From Thiomicrorhabdus aquaedulcis (GTDB taxonomy: Bacteria > Pseudomonadota > Gammaproteobacteria > Thiomicrospirales > Thiomicrospiraceae), in NCBI RefSeq assembly GCF_004001325.1, contig NZ_AP018722.1:2356001-2420000 (forward strand): DNA of 64,000 bases, written 5' to 3'. The stretch's first letter is position 1. Every line of letters starts with the position of its first letter. The translations under genes were made by a program, and so were the position numbers. The notes under the pieces were generated by a model, which saw only the letters and a program-made list of their open reading frames with translations, made no database searches and was not told where the DNA came from. This document shows, one piece after another, positions 36,575-45,232 of this stretch.

Positions 36575-37456
36575 ATGACCCAATCGACCGAATTATCCCC
36601 AGCCATTTTGCCCACGCCGCCCGTGTCCATTTTAACGCGCGACCTAACCCTAACAGGTCACCTACCACCACAAGAGCTTAAGCAAGTGTTGGTGGTGGGT
36701 GCGAGTGGCGGCATTGGTCAGGCCTTTTGCCAGGCGTTAATAACGCTTAATCCGTCCATAACCCTAATACGCTTTGCACGCACGCTAACGCATTTAGACC
36801 AGGCCTGGTCAAACCCAAATTTAAACTCAAATACACGTCCTGCATTTGATTACACCATCGACTTAGCCGACGAAAGCACGTTTGAACCCGCCATCACCGC
36901 CTGCAAAAACGATTTGGCCGCACATCAAATTGACTTTAAACCCGACTGGGTTTTAATCGCCACCGGTTGGTTGCACGACCCCACCCATCAACCCGAAAAA
37001 ACCTACCAGCAGTTAGAAGCACAGACCATGCTGTACAGTTACCAGGTTAATGCAGTGGGCCCGATTTTATGGCTTAAAATGCTACTGCAAGCCCTGCCAC
37101 TTCGGCGTAACAGTCCTGCGCTTAAAATTGGTGTGCTTTCGGCTCGCGTAGGCAGTATTAGCGACAATCGCTTGGGCGGCTGGCACAGTTATCGCGCCAG
37201 CAAGGCGGCGTTAAACATGTTGCTTAAAAATTTGGCCATTGAACTGCAACGTAATCAAAAACCGGTAATTGTGGTGGGTTTGCAACCGGGCACGACTCAC
37301 ACGGCACTGTCTGCGCCATTTCAAAAAGGTTTAACGCCCAATCAAGTGCAAACCCCGGCCTACACCGCGCAACAACTTATAAAGGTAATGCAGGCTTTAG
37401 TGCCGCAAGACAGTGGCGAACTGTTTGATTTTTTAGGCTTGCCGTTTGCGCCGTAA
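36575..37456 (+). CDS. Short-chain dehydrogenase/reductase (C-factor-like)
   Basis: A 293-aa SDR oxidoreductase. A ~35-residue N-terminal extension precedes the NAD(P)-binding VLVVGASGGIGQAF. The catalytic SAR..YRASKAALNM supplies Ser, Tyr and Lys, and LQPGTTHT closes the cofactor site. The SARVGSISDNRLGGWHSY segment resembles CsgA/C-factor SDRs. The substrate is unknown. Palindrome copy 13 lies in frame and encodes DQAW between the cofactor loop and the next strand, in a loop likely to tolerate insertion. Confidence 0.85.
   Translation: MTQSTELSPAILPTPPVSILTRDLTLTGHLPPQELKQVLVVGASGGIGQAFCQALITLNPSITLIRFARTLTHLDQAWSNPNLNSNTRPAFDYTIDLADESTFEPAITACKNDLAAHQIDFKPDWVLIATGWLHDPTHQPEKTYQQLEAQTMLYSYQVNAVGPILWLKMLLQALPLRRNSPALKIGVLSARVGSISDNRLGGWHSYRASKAALNMLLKNLAIELQRNQKPVIVVGLQPGTTHTALSAPFQKGLTPNQVQTPAYTAQQLIKVMQALVPQDSGELFDFLGLPFAP
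36798..36809. repeat. 12-bp palindrome, copy 13 (intragenic)
   Basis: A perfect copy inside the SDR gene, read as Asp-Gln-Ala-Trp. Confidence 0.95.
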
Positions 37457-37622
37457 TGTTACGCCGCAATCTTAAGCCGGAGTGTTATGCCGAAGTAGTA
37501 CGCGATTGTGTTACACGGCTGTGTTACGTGGCTGTTTTACGCCCTTGTTCTAGATAATGGATTTTTAAACGCTGCGGCACGCGGTTCGTTATAATTTGTT
37601 TCTTTGGTTTAATTGGCCATGT

Positions 37623-39812
37623 ATGCTTGCTTTACGCCCCTTAACCGCTCTAAAAGGAGTGGGCCCTAAACAACTTGAAAAGCTCCATAAACTGGGGCTT
37701 TTTGTCGTGCAAGACTTGCTGTTTCACTTGCCGTTGCGCTATCAAGACAAAACCCATTTAACCCCCATAGACAACCTGTACGCAGGCGCCGAACTGCTGG
37801 TGGAAGGTGAGGTGTTTGCACACACCCTAACGAGTACCAGAGCTGGACGGCGTAACAGTTTGTTGGTTAAATTAATCGCCCCCAGTGGGGCGACGCTTAC
37901 TTTGCGATTTTTTCATTTTCACCCTGCACAAGCCAAGCAATTTAGCCGTGGCAAAGTGGTTCGCGTGTTTGGCGAGGTGCGTTTAAGCGCCAACGGTTTT
38001 GAGATGGTGCACCCCAGCATCGAGTTTATTAACCCCAACGTACCGCCCGCATTAAGCAACACCCTAACGCCGGTTTACCCAACTTGCGAGGGCTTGGGGC
38101 AAATAAGTTTGCTTAAATTAATGGTGCAAGCCTTAGCCGAACTTAACCAAAATCCACTGGCCGATTTACTGCCCAACCCCGTGTTGGACACCCTAGAACT
38201 ACCCAGTTTAAACCACGCCTTGCTCACCTTACACCAACCCCAACCCGAAGACGATTTAAGCTTAATTAAGCAGTTTAAACACCCCGCACAACAACGCTTA
38301 ATTATTGAAGAACTCATTACCCATCAAGTGGCTTTGCAACAGTTACGCCAACAAGAACAAACCCGCTTTGCGCCGCAACTGCCGGCCAGTCGGCTGTGCA
38401 ATGCCTTGCTCACTTCGTTGCCTTTTGAACTGACCCAAGCGCAACAACGAGTGTTGCAACAAATTCAGCACGATTTAGCCCAACCGCATCCCATGCAACG
38501 CTTAGTGCAAGGTGACGTGGGTTCGGGCAAAACGGTGGTGGCCGCGTTGGCCGCCATTCAGGCCGCCGACGCAGGCTATCAAGTCGCCATTATGGCGCCC
38601 ACCGAAATTTTGGCCGAACAGCATTTAAACGCCTTTAGCGAATGGCTTAACCCACTGGACATTGAGGTGACCTGGTTAAATGGCCGCATGAAAGCCGCCG
38701 AAAAACGCTTTAGGCTGGCACAAATCGAATCGGGCGACGCTAAAGTCGTGATTGGCACGCACGCGCTGTTTCAAGACGCGGTGGAGTTTAATCGCCTAGG
38801 ATTGGTGGTCATTGACGAACAACACCGTTTTGGAGTGCATCAACGATTGTCATTGCACCAAAAAGGCCATCGCATTGTGCTTGAAGGCGCAGAAGATTTA
38901 GAAAATGCCGCCGAGGTACAAGAGCCGCAAGAGGCGCAAGAAGTACCAAAAAACCTTAACTCGTCCAGCGCAACGGCCGGGCAGTTTCACCACCCGCATC
39001 AACTCATTATGACCGCCACCCCTATTCCGCGCACCTTGGCCATGACCGCCTACGGCGATTTGGATTTATCGGTGATTGACGAACTGCCGCCGGGGCGCAA
39101 GCCTATCGACACCGCCGTATTAAGCAACACCAAACGCACCGAGGTGATGGCGCATTTGGTGGCCAAATGCGCGCAAGGAGTGCAAGCCTATTGGGTGTGT
39201 CCGTTGATTGAAGAGTCTGAGCTTTTACACGCGCAAGCCGCCGAAGTCACCGCCAACTACTTTATCGCACACTACCCGCACTTGCGCGTGGGGTTAATTC
39301 ATGGCCGCTTAAAAGGCGAACAAAAAGCCTTGGTCATGAACGCTTTTAAAGCCCATCAACTCGATTTACTGGTGGCCACCACGGTGATTGAAGTGGGGGT
39401 AAATGTGCCCAATGCCAGCCTAATGATTATTGAAAACGCCGAACGCTTGGGCTTGGCACAACTGCACCAACTGCGTGGGCGCGTTGGGCGCGGCGACAAA
39501 CAGAGCCATTGCGTTTTGCTGTATCAAGCGCCGCTGTCGGCCACCGCCAAAGCGCGCTTAAACATAATGCGTCAAACCAACGACGGCTTTATAATCGCCG
39601 AAGAAGACCTGCGTATTCGCGGCCCAGGTGACGTGCTGGGCACGCATCAAACCGGTACATTGCACTTTAGAATCGCCGATTTACGCCGCGACAGCCAATG
39701 GGTCGATGCCGCCCTGCACTGGGCCAAATACTTAGTACAAACCCAATCGCCCGCCATTGAAGCATTGCAAGCACGCTGGGTTGGGCAAAAAATAGACTAT
39801 CAACATGCTTAA
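37623..39812 (+). CDS. recG: ATP-dependent DNA helicase RecG
   Basis: RecG remodels stalled forks and Holliday junctions. The ATG at 37623 gives 729 aa, about 35 more than usual. The wedge domain is N-terminal (LTALKGVGPKQLEKL to ~150). Helicase motifs are QGDVGSGKTVVAALA (I), PTEILAEQH (Ia), IDEQHRFG (II), MTATPIPRTLA (III) and QLRGRVGRG (VI). An acidic, Glu/Gln-rich insertion (EGAEDLENAAEVQEPQEAQE, then PKNLNSSSA) lies between motifs II and III. ubiC overlaps its end by eight bases. Confidence 0.95.
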   Translation: MLALRPLTALKGVGPKQLEKLHKLGLFVVQDLLFHLPLRYQDKTHLTPIDNLYAGAELLVEGEVFAHTLTSTRAGRRNSLLVKLIAPSGATLTLRFFHFHPAQAKQFSRGKVVRVFGEVRLSANGFEMVHPSIEFINPNVPPALSNTLTPVYPTCEGLGQISLLKLMVQALAELNQNPLADLLPNPVLDTLELPSLNHALLTLHQPQPEDDLSLIKQFKHPAQQRLIIEELITHQVALQQLRQQEQTRFAPQLPASRLCNALLTSLPFELTQAQQRVLQQIQHDLAQPHPMQRLVQGDVGSGKTVVAALAAIQAADAGYQVAIMAPTEILAEQHLNAFSEWLNPLDIEVTWLNGRMKAAEKRFRLAQIESGDAKVVIGTHALFQDAVEFNRLGLVVIDEQHRFGVHQRLSLHQKGHRIVLEGAEDLENAAEVQEPQEAQEVPKNLNSSSATAGQFHHPHQLIMTATPIPRTLAMTAYGDLDLSVIDELPPGRKPIDTAVLSNTKRTEVMAHLVAKCAQGVQAYWVCPLIEESELLHAQAAEVTANYFIAHYPHLRVGLIHGRLKGEQKALVMNAFKAHQLDLLVATTVIEVGVNVPNASLMIIENAERLGLAQLHQLRGRVGRGDKQSHCVLLYQAPLSATAKARLNIMRQTNDGFIIAEEDLRIRGPGDVLGTHQTGTLHFRIADLRRDSQWVDAALHWAKYLVQTQSPAIEALQARWVGQKIDYQHA

Positions 39813-40473
39813 TGACACAACTTATTTTGCCGCGATTAATCCAACACAGGCCTCGGTTGCGGTGCAATCGTGGCTTAACACGCCCGGTTCGCTCACCGCA
39901 CGACTGCGTCAACAGTGTGCGCATTTGCAAGTGATTGTATTGGCCGAAGGGTTTACCACCCCCATGCCGTTTGAAATAACGCGTTTAAATTTGGGTTTTA
40001 AGGTAGAGCAAACCATTGACCAGGCCTGGGTAAGATGCGTTTTACTGCAATGCCCCAGCGTTAATCACTCTAACCCTAATAATGCACACAACAAACCCGC
40101 CCAAAACTGGGTGTACGCTCGCACAGTGATTCCCAACTTTACCCCACAAAACCCTTGGGCAAACTTGCAAACCCTGGGCAATCAACCCTTAGGCGAAATT
40201 TTGTTTGAGTACCCCAACATTCAACGCACCCCGTTTACGTTTTTTAACCCACCATTAGACACTTGGCCACACTTAAGCCAAGCCTTAAATCCATGCTTAA
40301 GCTCGCAACCAGAACTGCAACAACCAACACAACAACCAACACAACAACCCAAGCAACAACTCACCCAAAAAGCCTACGCGCGCAGCTCTATTTTTACCCA
40401 AATAAACGCACCGCAAAACGCTTACCCCCTGCACCTTACCGAAGTGTTTTTACCAGGCCTGGTCAAAGATTAA
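39805..40473 (+). CDS. ubiC: Chorismate lyase
   Basis: UbiC converts chorismate to 4-hydroxybenzoate and pyruvate, the first committed step of ubiquinone synthesis. The 222-aa protein shows WLNTPGSLTARLRQ, NWVYARTVIP, PLGEILFEYP and the late arginine segment YARSSIFT. A Gln/Pro/Thr-rich insertion (QQPTQQPTQQPKQQ) sits just before that segment. The gene overlaps recG by eight bases, so translation is likely coupled. A 10-bp palindrome core (40020) encodes DQAW and a full copy (40452) encodes PGLV near the C-terminus. ubiA, the next enzyme, is at 49981 on the other strand. Confidence 0.88.
   Translation: MLNDTTYFAAINPTQASVAVQSWLNTPGSLTARLRQQCAHLQVIVLAEGFTTPMPFEITRLNLGFKVEQTIDQAWVRCVLLQCPSVNHSNPNNAHNKPAQNWVYARTVIPNFTPQNPWANLQTLGNQPLGEILFEYPNIQRTPFTFFNPPLDTWPHLSQALNPCLSSQPELQQPTQQPTQQPKQQLTQKAYARSSIFTQINAPQNAYPLHLTEVFLPGLVKD
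40020..40029. repeat. 10-bp core of the palindrome (intragenic)
   Basis: gaccaggcctgggt in ubiC, one base short of the full 12-mer, encoding Asp-Gln-Ala-Trp. Confidence 0.85.
40452..40463. repeat. 12-bp palindrome, copy 14 (intragenic)
   Basis: A perfect copy in the last codons of ubiC, read in another frame from copies 6 and 13 (Pro-Gly-Leu-Val). Confidence 0.95.
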
Positions 40474-40485
40474 TGACGCTTTTAA

Positions 40486-40511
40486 AGACCATTGCACGTG
40501 CAAAGGTTTCT
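40486..40511. repeat. Collapsed repeat A
   Basis: agaccattgcac and gtgcaaaggtttct abut, giving both repeat A ends with no interior. Confidence 0.55.
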
Positions 40512-40704
40512 TTTAAGACGATGTTTTTGTTTGCGTCTTAAACCATCCCTAACCAGCGGTGTTTAGTGTTTGCCATATAGCCTGGCGTGCCCTATCATAC
40601 CCTTCTTAATTTACGTACTAAATAACAGTACACGCCATGTAATAGCGCCAGATTATTATCGGTTGTGGCGGTTTGCCATTCAAATATAAAAAGAGACTCT
40701 AGTC

Positions 40705-42299
40705 ATGCCCATCCCCACGTTTAAACTTAAAGCCTATATTTTACCCATGGCGTTAGCCGTTGCCGGACTGTCTACCACCGCCTGTGCGCCCGTGCAAGAC
40801 GCTCAACAAAGTTTTAAAGACACCTTTGCCAGTGACGACCCGTGCAGCAACAATGCCCGTAATATTGGTATGGTTGGCGGTGCGTTGCTAGGGGCTATCG
40901 TGGCCAATCAACTGGGCGATGGTGCGGGTGCGGCCATAGTCGGCATAGCCGCAGGTGCAGGCATTGGCGCGTTAATTGGGCAAGACATGGACGAGCGACG
41001 CTGTGAACTGCATAAAATTTCACAAAAATACCAAATCCCCATTCAAGCACAACCCATTACTTTGGCCGATTCGGGTCTAACCGTTCAAGAACAATCCGAG
41101 TTTAAAGACACCGATAACGTCGGTTTAAAAGTTAATTTACAAGACACCGGCAAGCAGTTTTTATCGGGTTCTGCCACCTTAACGCCCCAGGCTAGAGCCT
41201 ACTTTACCGACATTGCAAAAAGTTACAGTCCCGAATTTACCAACGCCAAAGACAAAAAACAGCATGCTATGGCGTTTCAACGCAAAATTTTAATTATTGG
41301 CCACACCGACGACGTGGGTGACAGCAATGCCAATGCGGTGTTGGCCGAAAAACGCGCCAAAGAAGTGGCCAATGTCTTTGCCTCGCAAGGCGTACCCAAA
41401 GCCAACTTACATTACCAAGGCGCGGGCGAAACCCAACCCCGTGCCGACAATCGTACCGAAGAAGGCCGTAATAAAAATAGACGCGCCGAAATCATCGATT
41501 TACCCAGTCAAAATGCCCTGCACGCCTATTTGGCGCATCGTAAACCCGTGTTAGCCTATTACCGCACCGTTCCGACAGCACCGCAAACCCAAGCCAATCA
41601 AACAATGCCCACCACGCAAAAAACCCCTGCCAGTGTTAAAAAGACATCCCTGATACCTCGAGCCTTGCTAAAGCCAACAACACACTTAATGCCGCTGGAC
41701 GTGGCTGGAATTTTGAAGGTCAGCCAATTAATCAAATGCAAGCCAATGTTAATATTGGCGAGGCCATTCCTAAAAAAGACAATCTGGCATGGATGTCGGT
41801 TTTAGGGGTTAACACCGCCCAAGCCAACAGCGATTTAGTGTATGAAAGCAGTTGCGCCAACGATCGTCCTCGCGCCTCTCGTGGCGTAATGTCATTAGAA
41901 ACTGGCAAAGAACTCACCCTTAAAACCGCCGACTATCTACCCGGCTTAAACGGCACTGTCTGGATGGGCGATGCCGGCCAACACAAAGTAGCCCTTTCGG
42001 GCGTGGCGGTCGCGCGTGATGGCAGTGTGCCCACCACCCAACCCAACGTGTTGTTTTACCCCACTAATACCTTAAATGAAAACTCCAAAGCACGGGTTAC
42101 CACCGTGGCGCAAGCCAATGTCTATCAAGGCAAAGACGGGGTGTTGTATCGTCTGTTTTTAACCGACACCCAATCGCCCGTGCAATGCATGGACATTGTT
42201 ATGCCCAACGCAGCGCCGTTTAGCGCAAAAACTGGTTACATTATTTACCCCAATGGCACGGATACCTACGCCGCCCCATTTAAACCCAACAAAATTTAA
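40705..42299 (+). CDS. OmpA-domain lipoprotein with glycine zipper and C-terminal extension, frameshifted
   Basis: A ~531-aa protein. It has a lipobox LSTTAC (residue ~27), a glycine-zipper stretch (GMVGGALLGAIVANQLGDGA to GIGALIGQDM, about 52-95) and an OmpA peptidoglycan-binding domain (about 145-270) with IIGHTDDVGD, AEKRAKEVANV and GRNKNRRAEI. A C-terminal ~230-residue domain has no family I recognise (GRGWNFEGQPINQM to FKPNKI). The frame breaks at the five-A run 41638-41642. One added A joins ASVKK to DIPDTSSLAKANNTL. A -1 slip on AAAAAG would have the same effect, but the site is a poor match to known slippery heptamers. It is the first gene of a three-gene envelope module. Confidence 0.8.
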
Positions 42300-42311
42300 G
42301 GAACCCAACCC

Positions 42312-43808
42312 ATGGACATAATGCAATTAATAAAAGAATTTTGGTGGTTAATGATTTTTTCGGTGTTGGCGCTTATTTTCATCCTCAGCGCTTGGGACAC
42401 CATTCGCTGGAAAGCCATGAACTATTGGTACGGTTTTCCGCTGATGGGCAAGGTGGCGCGTTTATCAAACAACGCCCAGCCCGATAATCATAAAAAAGGC
42501 TGGCTAAAATCCGAACGGGCTCTGTGCGCCGATTATCAAAAATACATCGCCATTAAAAGCGAAGCCGAATTTAAACGCTACACCGATTACCTAAATCGCG
42601 CGGGCGATACCGGCAGACACACCACTCCAGCGTTAGTATGGCTGTTAATTGTGGGCTTAGTCATTGCCGAGGCCTGGGGGTTTTCGTATGTTTTGGCGGG
42701 CTTTACCATTCCAGGCGCCAGCGAACAAGTGCAAAATTTTGCCAGCATTGGTATTGCCTTTGTGCTGTCGGTGTTACTGGTATGGTTTACCCACTTATCG
42801 GGCACAGAACTGTATCGCAACAGTGTGGTGGCCGAGGCACGCAGCGCCTGGAACAACGCAGGCCAAGTAGGTACGCTCATGGGTAAAGACGTTACCCTGG
42901 CCTACAACGAAGAAGACAATGACCAACCCTTTTATATTCAGCGTTTAAACCGCTTAACCAAGAAAAAAGTGTCGTTTCCCTTCACCATTAGCACCATTGT
43001 TTTAGTGGTGATTGTGGCGATTGGTTCAACCTATGTGCGCAGCACCGTGCTTGAAAAACAAATTATTGAAGAGGTTAATGGCACACAAACCAGTTACTTT
43101 GGCGTGCCCAGCGAACTTGCAACCGTGGCCGAAACGGCAAACAATCAAGCCCAAGAAGACACCAATACCCTAGAACGAAAAGGTGGCAACACCACGTTTA
43201 TTATTTTGGCCATTATGTTTGTGTTTATTCAAATTTTAGGGGTCATTTTTGGCCACAAATGGGGCTTTGGCGGCAAACAAAGTAAAGAAGCCTACCGTGG
43301 TTTAGGACGCGGACGCTATGCCACATACGACGACATGTTAGAGCATAAAAACCACGTCATCGACGAGGCGCAAGCGCGACTGGAATCGTTGCAACAAAAA
43401 CTAGAACACAAAAATGCCAACTACGGTGGTGTGGCGATTAAAACCCATAAAACCTTCGAAGACTTTTTATTTGAAAAAGCCGAAGACCGCCATGAAAGCC
43501 AACAAAAACATGAAGGCATTGGGGCGCATGCAACTCGCCATGCCACCGCTAGCCTAGCAAGCCAAGCAAGCCAAACCCCAGACAATACGCCGCTAACCGC
43601 ACCGGCGGTACAAGAGAGCAACGTGACCGACCATGCGGCCGCAGAGGTTAACCTAAACCCAAGTGAACACAACTCGACTGAACTCAACCACGATGACCAA
43701 ATAGCGCAGCTTAAAGCCGAAATTGAGGCCGCCAATAAACAAAAACAGCAAGCACTCGAAATTGAAGCGCTTAAACGTCAATTAGCCGAGGTCAAACAGC
43801 ATGATTAA
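42312..43808 (+). CDS. Five-pass membrane protein with coiled-coil tail
   Basis: I do not recognise this 498-aa protein. Predicted membrane spans lie at about 11-28, 106-130, 143-161, 222-242 and 294-314. Residues 345-370 (EAQARLESLQQKLEHKN) and 465-498 (LKAEIEAANKQKQQALEIEA) look like coiled coils on a cytoplasmic tail, separated by an Ala/Ser/Thr-rich linker. The start is 12 bp after the OmpA gene and has TAAGGAA. The stop overlaps the next gene by eight bases, so all three are translated together. The layout suggests an inner-membrane component paired with the peptidoglycan-bound OmpA lipoprotein. Confidence 0.75.
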   Translation: MDIMQLIKEFWWLMIFSVLALIFILSAWDTIRWKAMNYWYGFPLMGKVARLSNNAQPDNHKKGWLKSERALCADYQKYIAIKSEAEFKRYTDYLNRAGDTGRHTTPALVWLLIVGLVIAEAWGFSYVLAGFTIPGASEQVQNFASIGIAFVLSVLLVWFTHLSGTELYRNSVVAEARSAWNNAGQVGTLMGKDVTLAYNEEDNDQPFYIQRLNRLTKKKVSFPFTISTIVLVVIVAIGSTYVRSTVLEKQIIEEVNGTQTSYFGVPSELATVAETANNQAQEDTNTLERKGGNTTFIILAIMFVFIQILGVIFGHKWGFGGKQSKEAYRGLGRGRYATYDDMLEHKNHVIDEAQARLESLQQKLEHKNANYGGVAIKTHKTFEDFLFEKAEDRHESQQKHEGIGAHATRHATASLASQASQTPDNTPLTAPAVQESNVTDHAAAEVNLNPSEHNSTELNHDDQIAQLKAEIEAANKQKQQALEIEALKRQLAEVKQHD

Positions 43809-44712
43809 ACCGCTTTTAAAACCCACTTTAAAACCTGGTTTAAGACGCTCATTGTTGGGTATTGTTAGCTTAATAAGCGCATTGAGCTTAAGCAGTACCG
43901 CCAGTTTAGCCAGCGACGCCAACAGCAACCTGCCGGTAAACTTACCCAGCTGCACCACGCTGGTTAAACTGCCGCAAACCGCGCCACACACGCTGTTAAG
44001 CGTAATGATTGACCAAACCACCTTGGTGGACAGCAATTTAATGGCTAAATTTGCAAACATTGCCGACCAAGCACTCAGCCCTAACAGTGAGGTGCGGGTA
44101 TACACGTTTTCGGCTTTTTCGCAGGGTCAATATTTTACCCAAATGCTCAGTGGGCAGATTGATGGCGCACTGTCGGATGACGAACGCTACACGCTGCCTA
44201 AAAAAACCTTAAAAACCTATGATCAATGCCTTGCCCAGCAACAACCTGCCGTGCGCTATCAGTTAAACAAAACCATCCATAACGCCATGACCGGCGCGCG
44301 CGCTGACTTGGCTAAATCAGACATTTTAGACAGCTTAAAACAAGCGGCCGACACGCTTAAACAGAGTTCGGCTGGTTCAAAAAACCTGTTAATCTTTTCA
44401 GACATGCTCGAAAACTCGGCCATCACTAGCTTTTACGCCCGCAACACAGTGCGCACCATTGACGTGCAAAAGGAGCTTAATCTTATCGAAAAAGCCAACC
44501 TATTTGCCGATTTTGGCGGCGCCAATGTTTATATCATGGGAGCCGGATTGGTGTCCGAGGCCGGTCACAGCAAAGGGGTATACCGTGACCCTAAAACCTT
44601 GCAAGCTCTTAACCTATTTTGGCAAGAGTGGTTTAAACGCTCTAATGCGCAATTAATAGAGTTTGGTACGCCCGAATTAAAACAAGCCATACAAACAAAA
44701 GCCATACAATAA
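43801..44712 (+). CDS. Secreted VWA-like protein
   Basis: A 303-aa protein with an N-terminal signal segment (LLGIVSLISALSLSSTASLA, about 18-37). The mature part looks like a von Willebrand A / Rossmann-type fold: a first strand LLSVMIDQTT, VRVYTFSAFSQG, a helix NKTIHNAMTGA, then NLLIFSDMLEN and NVYIMGAGL. The metal site is degenerate (DQT in place of DxSxS). Two cysteines (SCTTL, QCLAQ) may pair in the periplasm. No exact family is recognised. It overlaps the membrane-protein gene and completes the module. Confidence 0.7.
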   Translation: MIKPLLKPTLKPGLRRSLLGIVSLISALSLSSTASLASDANSNLPVNLPSCTTLVKLPQTAPHTLLSVMIDQTTLVDSNLMAKFANIADQALSPNSEVRVYTFSAFSQGQYFTQMLSGQIDGALSDDERYTLPKKTLKTYDQCLAQQQPAVRYQLNKTIHNAMTGARADLAKSDILDSLKQAADTLKQSSAGSKNLLIFSDMLENSAITSFYARNTVRTIDVQKELNLIEKANLFADFGGANVYIMGAGLVSEAGHSKGVYRDPKTLQALNLFWQEWFKRSNAQLIEFGTPELKQAIQTKAIQ

Positions 44713-44751
44713 AAATAGAGCCTACAATAAACAGAGAAATACAAACAAGTA

Positions 44752-44763
44752 ACCAGGCCTGGT
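44752..44763. repeat. 12-bp palindrome, copy 15
   Basis: A perfect copy between the VWA-like gene and the DUF1840 gene. Confidence 0.95.
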
Positions 44764-44799
44764 CAAATTAACTTAATCAAAGATCTCAAAGGAAATACT

Positions 44800-45096
44800 A
44801 TGATTCGTTTTAAAACCAAAACCCACGCTGACGTTATGATGCTTGAAAAAGAGGCGCTTAAATTGGTGGCGTTGATGGGTTTGTCGGATACCTTGCCTAA
44901 CGCCCTAGCGGCGGAAGACGTTAATGCGGCGCTTGAAAAACTTCGTCAAGCTGCCACACGTGATTCGGCCACCATGAACGATGCGTGGAGTGATAAGTCG
45001 GTTAGTTTAAATCACCGCGCCCAACCCTTAATTGAGTTGCTGGAAGCGGCAAACACCGCAAAACAGCATGTTATTTGGGAAAAATCTGTTTTTTAA
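44800..45096 (+). CDS. DUF1840 family protein
   Basis: A 98-aa protein of unknown function. The N-terminus MIRFKTKTHADVMML, the LVALMGLSDTLPNAL segment and AAEDVNAALEKLRQA match DUF1840. A helix-rich C-terminus ends WEKSVF. AAAGGAA precedes the ATG. It stands alone between palindrome copy 15 and a terminator. Confidence 0.88.
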   Translation: MIRFKTKTHADVMMLEKEALKLVALMGLSDTLPNALAAEDVNAALEKLRQAATRDSATMNDAWSDKSVSLNHRAQPLIELLEAANTAKQHVIWEKSVF

Positions 45097-45137
45097 ATAC
45101 GCGGTTTAAAATGCGGCTGTAACATTTAAAACACCAA

Positions 45138-45162
45138 AAAAACGCCCATAATGGGCGTTTTT
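45138..45162. terminator. Bidirectional terminator
   Basis: A 12-bp stem aaaaacgcccat/atgggcgttttt around one base, with a T run on each strand. It serves the convergent DUF1840 and chemoreceptor genes. Confidence 0.88.
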
Positions 45163-45232
45163 GTTTTTATGTCTAAACTATGTTTAAACTATCTTTAACT
45201 GTCGTTAAGCTAATAACCCAAACAGGTCAGTC

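Noticed and set aside
41638-41644. Programmed -1 frameshift in the OmpA lipoprotein gene
   Set aside because: The site (T AAA AAG) lacks the XXXYYYZ pattern and no downstream stimulator is obvious. The same kind of break occurs in four unrelated genes, so a base-call error is simpler.
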